Of a stretch of 64,000 nucleotides of DNA, positions 47,901 to 57,260 are shown piece after piece. The stretch covers positions 23,940,727 to 24,004,726 of the forward strand of contig CM051030.1 of assembly GCA_027627225.1 (NCBI GenBank), in the 5' to 3' direction. Origin of the DNA: Congeria kusceri. Taxonomy: Eukaryota; Mollusca; Bivalvia; Myida; Dreissenidae. A program made the translations under genes and the position numbers. Within the stretch, counting starts at the first letter, position 1. Every line of letters begins with the position of its first letter. The notes under the pieces are model-generated. The model saw only the letters and a program-made list of their open reading frames with translations, searched no databases and had not been told where the DNA came from.

Positions 47901-50900
47901 GTACAACATTACTCATGTGTGGGACATAACCAGTACCCAGGGTCTCCTTCCAGGCAGATTGGTATGCGTGTATTGTGTAAGTACAACATAACTCATGTGT
48001 GGGACATAACCAGTACCCAGGGTCTCCTTCCAGGCAGATTGTCTTCAAAGCAGATTGATGTAAAGTGTAAGTACAACGTTACACATGTATGTGACACATT
48101 CTAATCAGATTGATGTTTGTGTATGGTGTAAGTACAACATTTCACATGTATGTGACACATTCCAATCATATTGATGTTTGATGTATGTGTATTGTGTAAG
48201 TACAGTATTACACATGTATGTGACACATTCCAATCAGATTGATGTGTGTGTATGGTGTAAGTACAACATTACACATGTATGTGACACATTCCAATCAGAT
48301 TGATGTGTGTGTATTGTGTAAGTACAACATTACACATGTATTGGACGTAACCAGTACTGGTGTCACATTCCAAACAGATACATGTGTATACGTTATATAA
48401 GTACAACATTACAACCTCCGATTCTATATTATTCTATATTATGTGTAGATGTTACAACAGTACATTTTATATTCTGAAATATGTACTCGTATCTTTGCTT
48501 GTCAGGTGCTGCCAGAAGGTCTCCTTACATAGAAATCCAAAACAACGTCAGCAGTCCACAAGCCGTCAATGCGACATTTTCGTTTCATACACAAGCGTAT
48601 CCAGATCCACAATATACATGGCAAAACTGTGCGAGTTCATGTACAGATATGGTCAATGGAGTTGACTACTACATATATTCAAGTGGGCTGGTCTCCAACC
48701 TAACAATATTTAATGTTCAACTTCACGACTATGGAAACTACAGAGTTGTTGTCAGCAACGGCATTGGTACAGCATGGAACGAGACATTCCTACTGATCCC
48801 GTATAGTTAGTGAGCTATTTTTATGAATTATACACACTGACAGAAATATCAGGCACAAGTGTGACAACGTCGAATCGGCATACATACTAGTATACATTTA
48901 TGAAAATTAGCCTAATGATTGCTGTGAAAATATCATTTAGGCAGTGCATAGCCATGCAATATATATCACCATTAGGGCCATGAGCCGGTATTCAGTGTTT
49001 ATAAAAAATCAGTGTTTTTATATCAATATTAACATCGAATTGAACATGCTGTTGCCAATAAAAGTATCAGTTAACATTTCAAATATGCATCATACAGTCA
49101 TACAAATTCAAGTTGTTTTTCAGCTGTTTGGTACAGATTTACCACTTGGTGTTCATTGTGCTCTCCAAAAATATTTGGATCAGCATAAAGATACTGCCTT
49201 GTCTGTCCGTCCATCTAACAGTATTTGCAACTGACACTTAATTGGCAATTAAAAAACAGTTTCACAAATTTAAAAACTTAAAAAAATAAAAAAAAGGGTC
49301 CCAAAAAAGAGTCTTAAAATTATTTTTTTTCTCTGAGTGTCTTAAAGTTTCAAGTGAGACAACATATATTACGGTTATTGCTTCAAATGTTTAAACAGGT
49401 GTAAAAAAACAACTTATTTCACAGAAAGAAAAAAACAGCAACAAAACAAGCAAAACTATTTGCAACAGTCAATAATATAATCAATGTCTACAGTTGGTAT
49501 TGTTGGCTTAGTATTTTTTAGCTATTGGTTTACAATCTTCCTTCTGAAACCGCAAGACCCAGAGGTTTAATTTTTTGCATTTAACATGCTATAGTAGTCC
49601 TCTACAAAGAGTGTTCAAATTATGCAGATTGGGTTAAAACTGGCCACAGCCCAGGCTTCACATGGTTTATATAAACTTACAAAGCAGATTTGCTTGGACA
49701 AATCTCCTGAAACCGCAAGGCCCAGATCTTCATATTTAGGGGATCGCTTAAGGGCCATGTGGCCGTCTTGTTTGAAACAAATAGAGTTGTTTGGACTTGT
49801 GTTGTGTGTAACACGAAAAGCATAACTGCTACAGTGATGAAACTTTACATATTTTATCATCATGCAAACGTGTACACCAGGTTATAGTTATGCATATGGT
49901 TTTGTGCCAACCAGTTAAATGTGGGGGCAATCGTGTCGCTTGGGCACATGTCTAGTTGTGATCTGTCTTTAATAAAGTAGTGGGCAGGGAGACATACTGA
50001 TGTTGTGCTGGAAAGAGGAATGTCTGTACGGATGTATGTCTGGACTCCTGAAAAAAGAAAATGTATTCGCTGGTTCTCCGTAACCCCATGTCTGATTTGG
50101 ATCAGTACCAAGACTAGTTTTGCATATCGTCATCTTGTCATCACCGGCGGATTTTTTGCGAAGTTATTGCCCTTTGAAGTTTTTCACGTAACAGACCTTG
50201 ACTGCACTTCTTTAAACCCCAGGTCTGATTTTGAAGAAATTCCACAGGATTGATCTGTACCAAGTCTGCTTGTGCATAGCATCTGCATGTCGTCGTCGGC
50301 TGATGTTTGGCAGAGTTATGGCCCTTTGAATTTTGTTACATAATAGAACTTTGTTATCTGTTATCCGTGGTCAAATTTTGACAAAACTTAACAGGATTTA
50401 TCAATACAAATTCTAGTTTCGCATGTCATCGGCGGCCGAATTTTGGCAGAGTTATGGCCTTTTGATGTTGTTGACATAACAGACCTTGTCTGTGCTCTGT
50501 TCCGTAACCACTTGCTGGAATTTGACAAAACTTCACTGGATTGATCATTACCAAGTGCGGTTGTGCATATCTTTGGAATGTCGTTTTTGGTGGCTTTTGG
50601 GCGGAGTTATGAGTGTGTGTGTGGGGAGACGTATGTTTTTATAAAAAGTGTAACAACAAACATACAAACATATGTTGTTTTCTAACTCTTTTTAGAGCTT
50701 AAATGACCTACATTTTTACTAACCTTAAATTGATTAAAAAACAAATATAATTTCAGATCGACCCAACATGCCCACAGAGTTTCGTGCCCTTGTAAGTACG
50801 GTTACACATACCGGAGTCACAGTGGCTTGGACTCCAGGATTCAATGGTGGTCTACAACAGATTTTCCACATACTGTATAAGAAGCAGTCAGTGGGAACCT

Positions 50901-51320
50901 GGTTGGAGAATACCGTTAATGATACAGGAGCAAAAGGAGTGAACTTCACAATAACTGGCCTGACTCCAGGGACTGAATATCAGGCGTTCATGTTCTCTCA
51001 TAATGTAATTGGGTCTTCAAAGAACACGGATAATATCACATTTACAACATCAATATCTGATGAAGGTGACTTTATTGAAAATACGTAACAGTAAATAAAC
51101 TATCTGACTGGCTGATTGACGGACCGACCTAACGACCGACTGACTAACTTACTGGCTAACTAACTAACTGACGGACTGACTAACTGACTCACTAACTATC
51201 TAACTATCTAACTAACTTACTAACTAACTTACCAGACAAGAACTGTGTTAAACATACTTTTTTCCAAGTATTTTTTTCTTTACATTTTAAACAAAAAAAC
51301 AAACAAAGAAACAAGAACAA

Positions 51321-51363
<43 letters not shown>

Positions 51364-51388
51364 ATGAATAAATAAATAAATAAATACA

Positions 51389-51447
<59 letters not shown>

Positions 51448-53030
51448 ATACATAATTAAATATGTTTTGCAAATATAGGTACACCCACGAGTAGTTCCAG
51501 TACAGGGGCGATTGCAGGAGGCATTGTTGGTGGACTGGTGGGAATACTACTCATCTTGCTGGTTGCTGTTGGGTTCAGAAGATACGAAATTATATGTAAA
51601 TGCGTTCGCAGCGAGGTAAGGAAACCTGTATAATTAAAACAAGGGGTTACATAACTCTACAAGACTGCCTTATTAACAATATTCTGCATACTTATTTCAG
51701 AATCAAGCTTTGTATGAGAAACCCGCTGTTGCAGCGACCAACAATGGTACGATATAAGATATATGTGGATACTGCTTGAATAAAACACGTTTTATTTAAC
51801 ATTGACATACGCTGAAACCGATGAATATTGTGCATTCAAGCCGTTTACATTGTAGTATGTGTTTTTAACATTGTAGGAGAATATGACTCCCTTGAAAATT
51901 CTAACGATATTCGGTACGTATTTACCGCGGATATATCGCATAATTTAAACATATTTAAATGAGTTATTTTAACGACAACATATATTAAGCACTAGCAGCA
52001 TTATTAGTAGGGAATGCGTCATTTAAAATCAGAAGTATTTTTTGCAAACGCTTACAGAAATACGAAATCAACATAATATTTATAAATTCTAGTCAATTGA
52101 TGACGTACACCCTATTATTTTGCTTGTAACATATCGATTGTATTATATATATATTGATGTCTGTTTACAGACACAGTGGACCTGACATAAACAATGGTGG
52201 TTATGACAATGAACAGACTAGCAATGCATACGATAGTTTAGGTAAGTTATACTCCAGTCGGTTCCTGCAATGACGACCTATGCACTGCTCTTTATATCTC
52301 AACACAAACGATCTTCACGTGTATAAAATACCCGACGTACATAAACGTACATAAACTGTTAACGCTCTGCAAGAAAATCAAAATCAAATTGATGACCCAA
52401 TAATTCGAAAGAATTCATCTAACTTGCATGCACAAGTATGTAGTATAATATTCAGAATATTTGAATATATGTATGTATATTATCTTTGTTATTGTATTCG
52501 AGATTATTAACTTTGCTCACTTTGTATGCGATACATAAAAACTTGTTAAAATTAATCTTTGATTTTAATACATGCATCTTTTTATCAACTTAACGTTGCG
52601 TTGTTTTCTCATTTCAGATGGACTTCAAAGGTAACAACAAAAATACCATTACTTCAAAGCATTACTTCCCTTGATATCGAGTACTTAAATAGCATACATA
52701 TTCCAAGTTAAAATGCCATAATAGAGAATCTTCCAGTTAATTTGTGTTTATCGAATGATATGTTTCATACACAGCGGTAAGCATCTGTACTCCGAATTAG
52801 GGCGTCAGCCGGTCAAAGATGGTACACGTGTGTATGAGAATACTGATGTACATTTATATTCAGGTATATATTATAAATATATGTATATTATTAAAATAAC
52901 TAAATTGCCTGCATTAAAGTGCTCATATGTCCAATACGAAAACACCAATACACTATATTTTATAAATGCACGATATTTATGTTTTGCAGGAAAAGCTGTA
53001 TATGTGAATACAACATTTGGAAAGGCTTAG
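38662..53030 (+). CDS. IgSF receptor: Ig domains - FN3 - TM - tyrosine-rich tail (16 exons here)
   Basis: Exons: 38662-38979, 40365-40655, 41009-41302, 41442-41756, 44910-45215, 45976-46257, 46581-46862, 48506-48805, 50757-51065, 51479-51615, 51701-51746, 51877-51913, 52171-52241, 52618-52630, 52775-52863, 52990-53030. All junctions keep one frame, giving 1042 whole codons to the stop. The product is a single-pass cell-surface protein with eight Ig domains (nine with 19128-19484), one FN3, one TM helix and a tail of roughly 110 residues. Ig repeats plus one FN3, a TM and a tyrosine tail is the nephrin/SNS-type order, but I claim architecture, not orthology. Tail motifs: EYDSL, GYDNE, AYDSL-x10-YSEL (ITAM-like), VYENT and VYVNT (Grb2-type YxN). 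A role in adhesion or immune-type signalling is inference. The 5' end and signal peptide are not identified. Confidence 0.85.
40365..40655 (+). CDS. Exon: Ig3, second core cysteine missing
   Basis: Acceptor CTGTTACAG, donor TCT|GTAAGT, phase 1-1. Starts YGPSPPVCTYRG. Core Cys in FMISCTSD and Trp in YTWTYP are present, but the end-strand motif reads NDGTFTVEAKY, with Val where DxGxYxC has Cys. The extra N-terminal Cys might substitute. Confidence 0.88.
41009..41302 (+). CDS. Exon: Ig4
   Basis: Acceptor CTCTTACAG, donor TGT|GTAAGT, phase 1-1. Core TIGCSSQSNPSPRYTW and NKQYTCIVENTM. Starts YPPTVPTF. Confidence 0.9.
41442..41756 (+). CDS. Exon: Ig5
   Basis: Acceptor CTATCTCAG, donor TGGG|GTAAGT, phase 1-1. 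Core PVYCVSQANPPVSSYSW and TRICTAQNNMVETY, ending with RRGNQTQVLTIVVW. The C-terminal pattern (A.NNMV..., RGNQ) is shared with Ig6, suggesting a relatively recent duplication. Confidence 0.9.
41819..42434 (+). pseudogene. Mariner-type transposon relic, N-terminal part
   Basis: The left end TACGAGGGCTGTTCCATAAA resembles mariner-family termini. At about 42190-42285 the frame reads STDVIELRFVAKFSAGLQFSP, and at 42328-42434 VYKCQAQFRDGRNSVFGDKM then SGRPIS. This is the paired helix-turn-helix region and 'GR.S..D..SGRP' linker of mariner transposases, split by a frameshift and stops. No catalytic DDD/E part or right terminus is found. Confidence 0.65.
43096..44726 (+). mobile_element. HINE/pearl-like element, interrupted by a nested one
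   Basis: The 5' end is TAGCTACACTATTCATCGAA, followed by TACTACTCACCC. Internal units are 'GCGTGCAACAA', 'CTACAGATATTCAA' and 'CATAACTCT.ACCTGCAATTTAGC'. The 3' end has GAATAGTCGAGGGC, the hairpin GCTGTCCTGAGACAGC, then TCTTGT. ACTATTC near the start and GAATAGT near the end are inverted. The element at 43436-44319 is inserted within one internal CCTCTTTTTGTACT motif. Confidence 0.75.
43436..44319 (+). mobile_element. Nested HINE-like element (copy of the 22528-23281 family)
   Basis: It starts AGGGCCCCGCAAATTTTTTG, has three 'GGATAGATCTCAT..AGGA' units and two to three 125-bp-family units, and ends GGGCTCGCTGCCACTCCAGT then GACAAAGCTCTAG. Host sequence CCTCTTTT before it and TGTACTGAGAAATTCAG after it together match the undisturbed CCCTTTTTGTACTTAAAAAATTCAGG seen at 16.7 and 44.5 kb. 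Confidence 0.8.
44910..45215 (+). CDS. Exon: Ig6
   Basis: Acceptor CGTTTTCAG, donor TAT|GTAATA (a weaker donor than its neighbours), phase 1-1. Core FCLSCYSSSSPAASYSW and KQATCFAENRMVTTF, ending with RGNQSSVNLDVL. Confidence 0.88.
45216..45975. other. Intron, nothing recognised
   Basis: 760 bp of AT-rich intron with no repeat or RNA gene that I can see. Confidence 0.5.
45976..46257 (+). CDS. Exon: Ig7
   Basis: Acceptor GTTACAG, donor TCT|GTAAGT, phase 1-1. Canonical core FQFACPYTPGNPPDTTFVW and REDNGVYTCTASN. Starts YGPKVET. Confidence 0.9.
46581..46862 (+). CDS. Exon: Ig8; source of the downstream minisatellite
   Basis: Acceptor CCTTGCAG, donor TAT|GTAAGC, phase 1-1. Core Cys in VNMSCILES and EEAGVYTCEGHN are present. 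The core Trp is absent (STMTISKDG at that position). The last 60 nt (GHNQYPGSPSKQIDVRVL) and the donor are the sequence amplified in 46863-48360. Confidence 0.88.
46863..48370 (+). repeat. Exon-derived intronic minisatellite, 80-bp units then about-62-bp units
   Basis: About 15 units of 80 bp (46841-48050), many nearly identical between 47155 and 48034, then five degenerate units of about 62 bp to about 48360. Each unit contains GGACATAACCAGTACCCAGG (exon Ig8), GTCTCCTTCCAG, GCAGATTGGTATGCGTGTAT TGT and the donor GTAAGTACAACATTACTCAT. Unit length is not a multiple of three and units carry stops between frames, so it is intronic. Confidence 0.9.
48506..48805 (+). CDS. Exon: Ig9, membrane-proximal, lacks both core cysteines
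   Basis: Acceptor GCTTGTCAG, donor ATA|GTTAGT, phase 1-1. The Ig pattern is clear (ATFSFHTQAYPDPQYTWQ, LHDYGNYRVVVSNGIG), but His and Val replace the two core Cys. An extra NCASSC pair sits after the core Trp. If the donor is not used the frame stops eight bases later (48809-48811). Confidence 0.82.
48806..50756. other. Intron with repeat fragments
   Basis: 49535-49772 is a decayed about-166-bp-family fragment ending in a hairpin terminus (TAAGGGCCATGTGGCCGTCT then TGTTT). 50080-50620 is an array of about four roughly 125-bp units with 'GGCAGAGTTATGGCCCTTTG', 'GTTACATAA.AGA.CTT' and 'GATTGATC..TACCAAGT'. The rest is not recognised. Confidence 0.6.
50757..51065 (+). CDS. Exon: fibronectin type III domain
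   Basis: Acceptor AATTTCAG, donor GAAG|GTGACT (weak), phase 1-1. FN3 landmarks: TGVTVAWTPGFNGG (B-strand Trp), FHILYKKQ, FTITGLTPGTEYQAFMF (LxPxTxY), SHNVIGSS, ITFTTS. It is the only FN3 domain, directly before the membrane segment. Confidence 0.88.
51105..51452. repeat. Two microsatellites: GACT/CTAA-rich, then (TAAA)n
   Basis: 51105-51235 is a degenerate array of CTGACTGACTAACTAAC. 51323-51452 is about 32 copies of TAAA with three interruptions. The (TAAA)n tract ends only 26 bases before the acceptor of the transmembrane exon, so length changes lie close to its branch-point region. Confidence 0.9.
51479..51615 (+). CDS. Exon: transmembrane helix and juxtamembrane segment
   Basis: Acceptor AATATAG, donor GAG|GTAAGG, phase 1-0. 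Ser/Thr-rich stalk (TPTSSSS), TM helix about 23 residues (AIAGGIVGGLVGILLILLVA VGF) with small-xxx-small motifs, then RRYEIICKCVRSE. The RR gives the inside-positive orientation. CKC could be palmitoylated. Confidence 0.88.
51701..51746 (+). CDS. Exon: cytoplasmic tail (NQALYEKP)
   Basis: Acceptor TTATTTCAG, donor AATG|GTACGA, 46 nt, phase 0-1. Encodes NQALYEKPAVAATNN; the Tyr is a possible kinase site. Confidence 0.7.
51877..51913 (+). CDS. Exon: cytoplasmic tail (EYDSL)
   Basis: Acceptor CATTGTAG, donor TTCG|GTACGT, 37 nt, phase 1-2. Encodes EYDSLENSNDI, the first YxxL motif. Confidence 0.7.
52171..52241 (+). CDS. Exon: cytoplasmic tail (GYDNE, AYDSL)
   Basis: Acceptor GTTTACAG, donor TTAG|GTAAGT, 71 nt, phase 2-1. 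Encodes HSGPDINNGGYDNEQTSNAY then DSL, the first half of the ITAM-like pair. Confidence 0.72.
52618..52630 (+). CDS. Exon: 13-nt microexon of the tail
   Basis: Acceptor CATTTCAG, donor CAAAG|GTAACA, phase 1-2, encoding D-G-L-Q-R with its neighbours. It is the only phase-compatible link I see between the 52241 donor and the 52775 acceptor. Skipping it puts the next exon in a frame that stops after eight codons. Confidence 0.6.
52775..52863 (+). CDS. Exon: cytoplasmic tail (LYSEL, VYENT)
   Basis: Acceptor CATACACAG, donor TCAG|GTATAT, 89 nt, phase 2-1. Encodes GKHLYSELGRQPVKDGTRVY then ENTDVHLYS: the second half of the ITAM-like pair and a YxN site. Confidence 0.7.
52990..53030 (+). CDS. Last exon: VYVNT and stop
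   Basis: Acceptor GTTTTGCAG, 41 nt, encoding KAVYVNTTFGKA then TAG. YVN is a second Grb2-type YxN site. Confidence 0.68.
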
Positions 53031-56000
53031 TATTCCAGTCTCGTCGATTTATGTATCTTTCATTCATAGTATTATTGCGCTTTTGATGTATCACCATTGG
53101 TATTGTTGTAATATATATATATATTATATATATCGAATCCCCGTCACCTTGTAAAAAAGTTAGAAGAAGAAATTATTCATCAATTCAGTTAAAAGCTAGA
53201 TTCTATTTACATATTTTGAATCTTTATTTTTAAATTTTGGTCATATATTTTTAGCTATATGTATTTTTGCAATGCTGTTACCTTTGCATGCAATGGATTA
53301 AGATGCCACTGAATGAATTCACTATTTATTTATATTGAGACGTTTATTAAATGATAATGTTCAGCGATCATAAAGTATATTGTTCCAAATCTAACACAAT
53401 GTATGTCCATAAATGCACACATTTAGAGACAGGACGTTGGCGAACGTATATCCTGAAATACCGAACGCTATCAGGTTATATAATTTCAGTTCTTGAGTAA
53501 CGAGAAAAGATTTGTTTTGGTTTCCACTGAAAGTGATACCAGTCATGATTCAACATGTTTTCACTGAGAGCGTACACATGTATAGTTCGTTGGAATTTAG
53601 TCGGACATTGCAATGTTGCTTGCTTTCAATTTCATATCGAAGCTCACTGTATACAGTTCTGAATGGTATTATGTAGTATTCTCCGTGTTAAAACTCGGTG
53701 TTTGTCATTCAAAATGTAAATGTACCATGCACTTGTATCGACGTGTTTTTTAACCAATTGCAATATATTCATATATGATATACACTGAATACAATTTATA
53801 ATTGGTCATTGATATTTTATTGAAATATCTCGAAAATAAAAATGAATAGTTCATCAGCGTAAATGCAATTTTCAACAACATTGTATTGATGAAGGTTCTG
53901 CAAAATGTCAGTCCATTCTAACAAACAGTTTAAATTTAACAACAGTTTATGCCAACCAACCATCCTGTGAAAAGTCACAATACTTCAATATCTTGTATGG
54001 CTGCATTGTGTTTAAATCAATTTGCATCGTGCTCTCTTGGAAGAAATGTATCGCTGAATGTTTTATTTAATTTGCGGTATCTCATTTTATGATTTCGCCG
54101 TAACGATTGGCTTCAAGGACACAATAAGTCATGGTTTGTTTTCATCCCGACTACGGTAAATACAGACACCAGGGTCAGCACCACCTAAAGTCACTTGTGT
54201 CTAATCAACAAACAGAAAATTAGCTCAGTCGGCCCTGGTTAGTCTTGCCTGCCTCTAGCATTCCAACTGCCCGACCATGCTCTTGTATTGTCATTCGTGC
54301 TATATTTTGTAAACACAATTTCGGCTCCGAATATAGTCGCACATTACAAATATCTAAAAGAGCAAGGGACAAATCTAGCTTACGAGTTTCCTGGTATTAA
54401 AAACCTCAATTTAACCTCCCGTTACGGATTAATGGTTTCATCGAGGATATCCTTATCTGAGGAATGATGGGCGATACAGTGTGAAATAATAAATAACAAC
54501 ACACAATTTCATAATTTTATCTTCCGCCGTTTTCAAATAATACAAATATGTAGGTGACCAATTAGAAATTTAGTTCAGTGCACTTGCTATGTATATTAAT
54601 TTGCGTTATTATTTTGCAAAAGGAGCGTTACTGTATTTTTGTTTTCAAGTATTATGCACGCATAAAGATATACATGTAGTCACATTTTCTTATTTATAAA
54701 GCACATATTAAATAAACTATTATTAAAACTTGGTGTAGTTCTTATTTAAAGTCCATTCAACATATTCAGATTATTACATTTGGTATTAAAAAACAATGTA
54801 AGCTTAAGGTCAAATAATTGCAATACAAACTCATTGTTTAGTTGGGTATATTACACCTGGTACACGATATTGAAATGGATGTTTTAGATTGCCCGTTGAT
54901 TGGTTGGTTTCTTAAACAACATGGAAACAGTCATTTTTATAGGAAGCCGAGGGATTTTATATCACACCACTATATGTTTAACAGTTTCTTTTAGGCAACT
55001 TCTATTACGAACATGCAACAATAGTGCATATTACCAATCGGCGTATACAAATATATATTCAGCTATCGACACAAACAGCCATACCTACAAATATACATGT
55101 AGGTGTTTAAGATGCATTTACATGCGTTATCGGATTATATTTTATCAACCTCAATGGAGGTTCCATTTCAAGTTTGATAACATTTCAGCTGCCGAATTTA
55201 AAAACATATTTTATTTAAATATACTTTAGCGAAGAGGTTTTTCATGGGAAAAGTTGTAGCAATGTAAATTTGACATCCTTAATTTCCAATTATTCACGAT
55301 GTCCTTAATACATTATTAACACTGAAGAACCCGCGCTACGCAGTGAGGTTGTTATTCCTGAATGCTATTTTTATTAAGGACGATGTAATATGAACAGATC
55401 CGGTCGCCCGTTCTATTCCTATTTCCTTATTTATTCACGGTAAAATGCAATTATGCAAAATACAATGCTAATCAAGATCAAAACTAATATACAAAATATG
55501 TCCAACTGGTCCTATCTGCGACACAGTATATCGTCCATGGACATCGATTTGTGTCTTATATAATGTAAGTGGTATGAAGACACAACACGACACGCCACTA
55601 AGTAATATTTATGTTACAAACGAAGGACACGTGAAAATAAATACAAGGGCAAAAACTACAACTAACCCATCATAGTCGACGTAAATATATTATACACTAT
55701 GTCAATACGGTATATTTTCGATTCCCGCATTTAGCTCGTTCATACGCGCTATAAAAACAAGTTGTAGACTCTTTTCAGATGGAGATAACCATCGAAATGT
55801 TATCATTTGTGAATCGAAACGGCTGATGCGGAACGGAACACTTTAGTGGGACTGATGACAGAATATAGGAACAATGAAACTCCAGAGACTTCACCGGGAT
55901 GGAAACCCTTATTAACATCCGCTGTTCCTTTATTTCAGACAAGTGGCCAATTGCCTATGAAATATGCTGCGTGTTTGTAATTTCATACCATCGAAGTCAC

Positions 56001-57190
56001 CATTGTATAAGTACGCGTTTCAACATGTTTGTCACTTGCTTCGTGTTAAGATGAAATGCACATGATCTTTAGTAATTCCCATTAAATAGTTCGCTATTCC
56101 AATTGATCAAATCGTACATTGAAAATATATAGTATATGGTTGTAAATAAAACCAACGTTAAGGCGATCGTTGCTTTAGCCAAACTCTTCAAATGCATTTT
56201 AATGTTTATGTAAGTATGTGTTTAGCTTATAGATCTAGTAAAACGCTTTTGACATGTCTACAGTGCACATGTATATCTACAAGGAAGTCTTCCTCGTTGC
56301 ATACTTAAGATCGTGAGCCAAGTTATAAATTTCCGTATAAGGTGTTCATAACACTACACTTGTAGTAGCATTGGCAAACTATACTAATTCATTATGTAGG
56401 GCAATTTGAACAGCATGTGCACACAGGAATTAATATTCACATTTAAGTTATTGGAACGGTCCTCACTTCCATTATGTATACCTCACCCACATAGATTTTT
56501 ATATTAACCTGTAACATGATTATACAAATATGATAGCAATGAGTAATACATTGGTTGCATAGTTAAATAAAACGATTATTTATCATCTAGGCAATTTGCA
56601 CTATGCGCGGTATAAATACAATTTGTTTTAACTTTATTAAAATATCACGCGTTAAAAGTGTTTCATTAAATACTAAGTTTTGTTCGCTTCTAATTGTATA
56701 TCTTAAAAAGAAAATGATAATGTAATTTTAAACACAATTTTTTTCGTATGTGCCCAAAGCTTATTAAGTTCAATTAAGTATTTTTAATGCATTTAACATA
56801 CAACAAAACTATTATGAATAAAAATGTTTTACGAAAGGATTATACACTAAGCGAGGAAACATTAATTTTATTTAACTGTATTAGATTGAATCAATACTTT
56901 TCCGGTTTACTAACGATTTCATTCCTTCGATTTTAAATGGAATTCGTTGATACACACTGAACAAGATGCAATAACTGTGTTTATAAAGGAAGAAAAATCA
57001 CCGTAGTAGTTTTCTTTGCCCTATAGTTTTTCAATCGTCGTTTGAAATTGTATGGGTATTGTACGATTGTATTGACCTTGCACTCAATCTGCGGTAGCGC
57101 TCGGCTGTTTTATTTATATAGGTTTTACGTTTATCTAGCGTGTAAAGCACTGATTATTTATTCATATATCAATCGCCCCCATCAACAAGT
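53031..57190. other. 3' UTR and intergenic sequence, no gene supported
   Basis: An AATAAA at 53835-53840 could end the receptor transcript (3' UTR about 800 nt). Beyond that, nothing recognised: the open stretch at 54900-55229 has no domain resemblance or splice context. Confidence 0.45.
53835..53840 (+). terminator. Candidate polyadenylation signal of the IgSF gene
   Basis: AATAAA about 800 nt after the stop codon. It was chosen as the first clear hexamer in the 3' flank that I noticed. Confidence 0.3.
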
Positions 57191-57260
57191 GTCGGGAAGT
57201 ATAGCGCGGTAGATACTGTTTTAGACTTTGAATCACAATGACTGTGGTTCGAATCCTGAC
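57191..57260 (+). repeat. tRNA-like sequence (A and B boxes)
   Basis: TATAGCGCGGTAGATACTG resembles an A box/D-arm and GTGGTTCGAATCCTG is a good B box. GTCGGGA (57191-57197) can pair with TCCTGAC (57254-57260), but that uses part of the T-loop, so a canonical cloverleaf does not form. Pseudogene or SINE head. Confidence 0.4.

Noticed and set aside
47071..48104. Open stretches on both strands repeating ITSTQG or LEGDPGYWLC
   Set aside because: Products of reading the 80-bp minisatellite in other frames; unit length is not a multiple of three and the sequence is intronic.
51204..51484. Minus-strand poly-(YLFI) 'membrane protein'
   Set aside because: Translation of the (TAAA)n microsatellite.
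54900..55229. 109-codon open stretch in the 3' flank
   Set aside because: No codon bias, no domain, no splice signals; a low-complexity Tyr/Ile/Thr composition typical of AT-rich DNA.
57191..57260. Functional tRNA gene
   Set aside because: Good boxes, but the acceptor pairing overlaps the T-loop and the T-stem does not pair.
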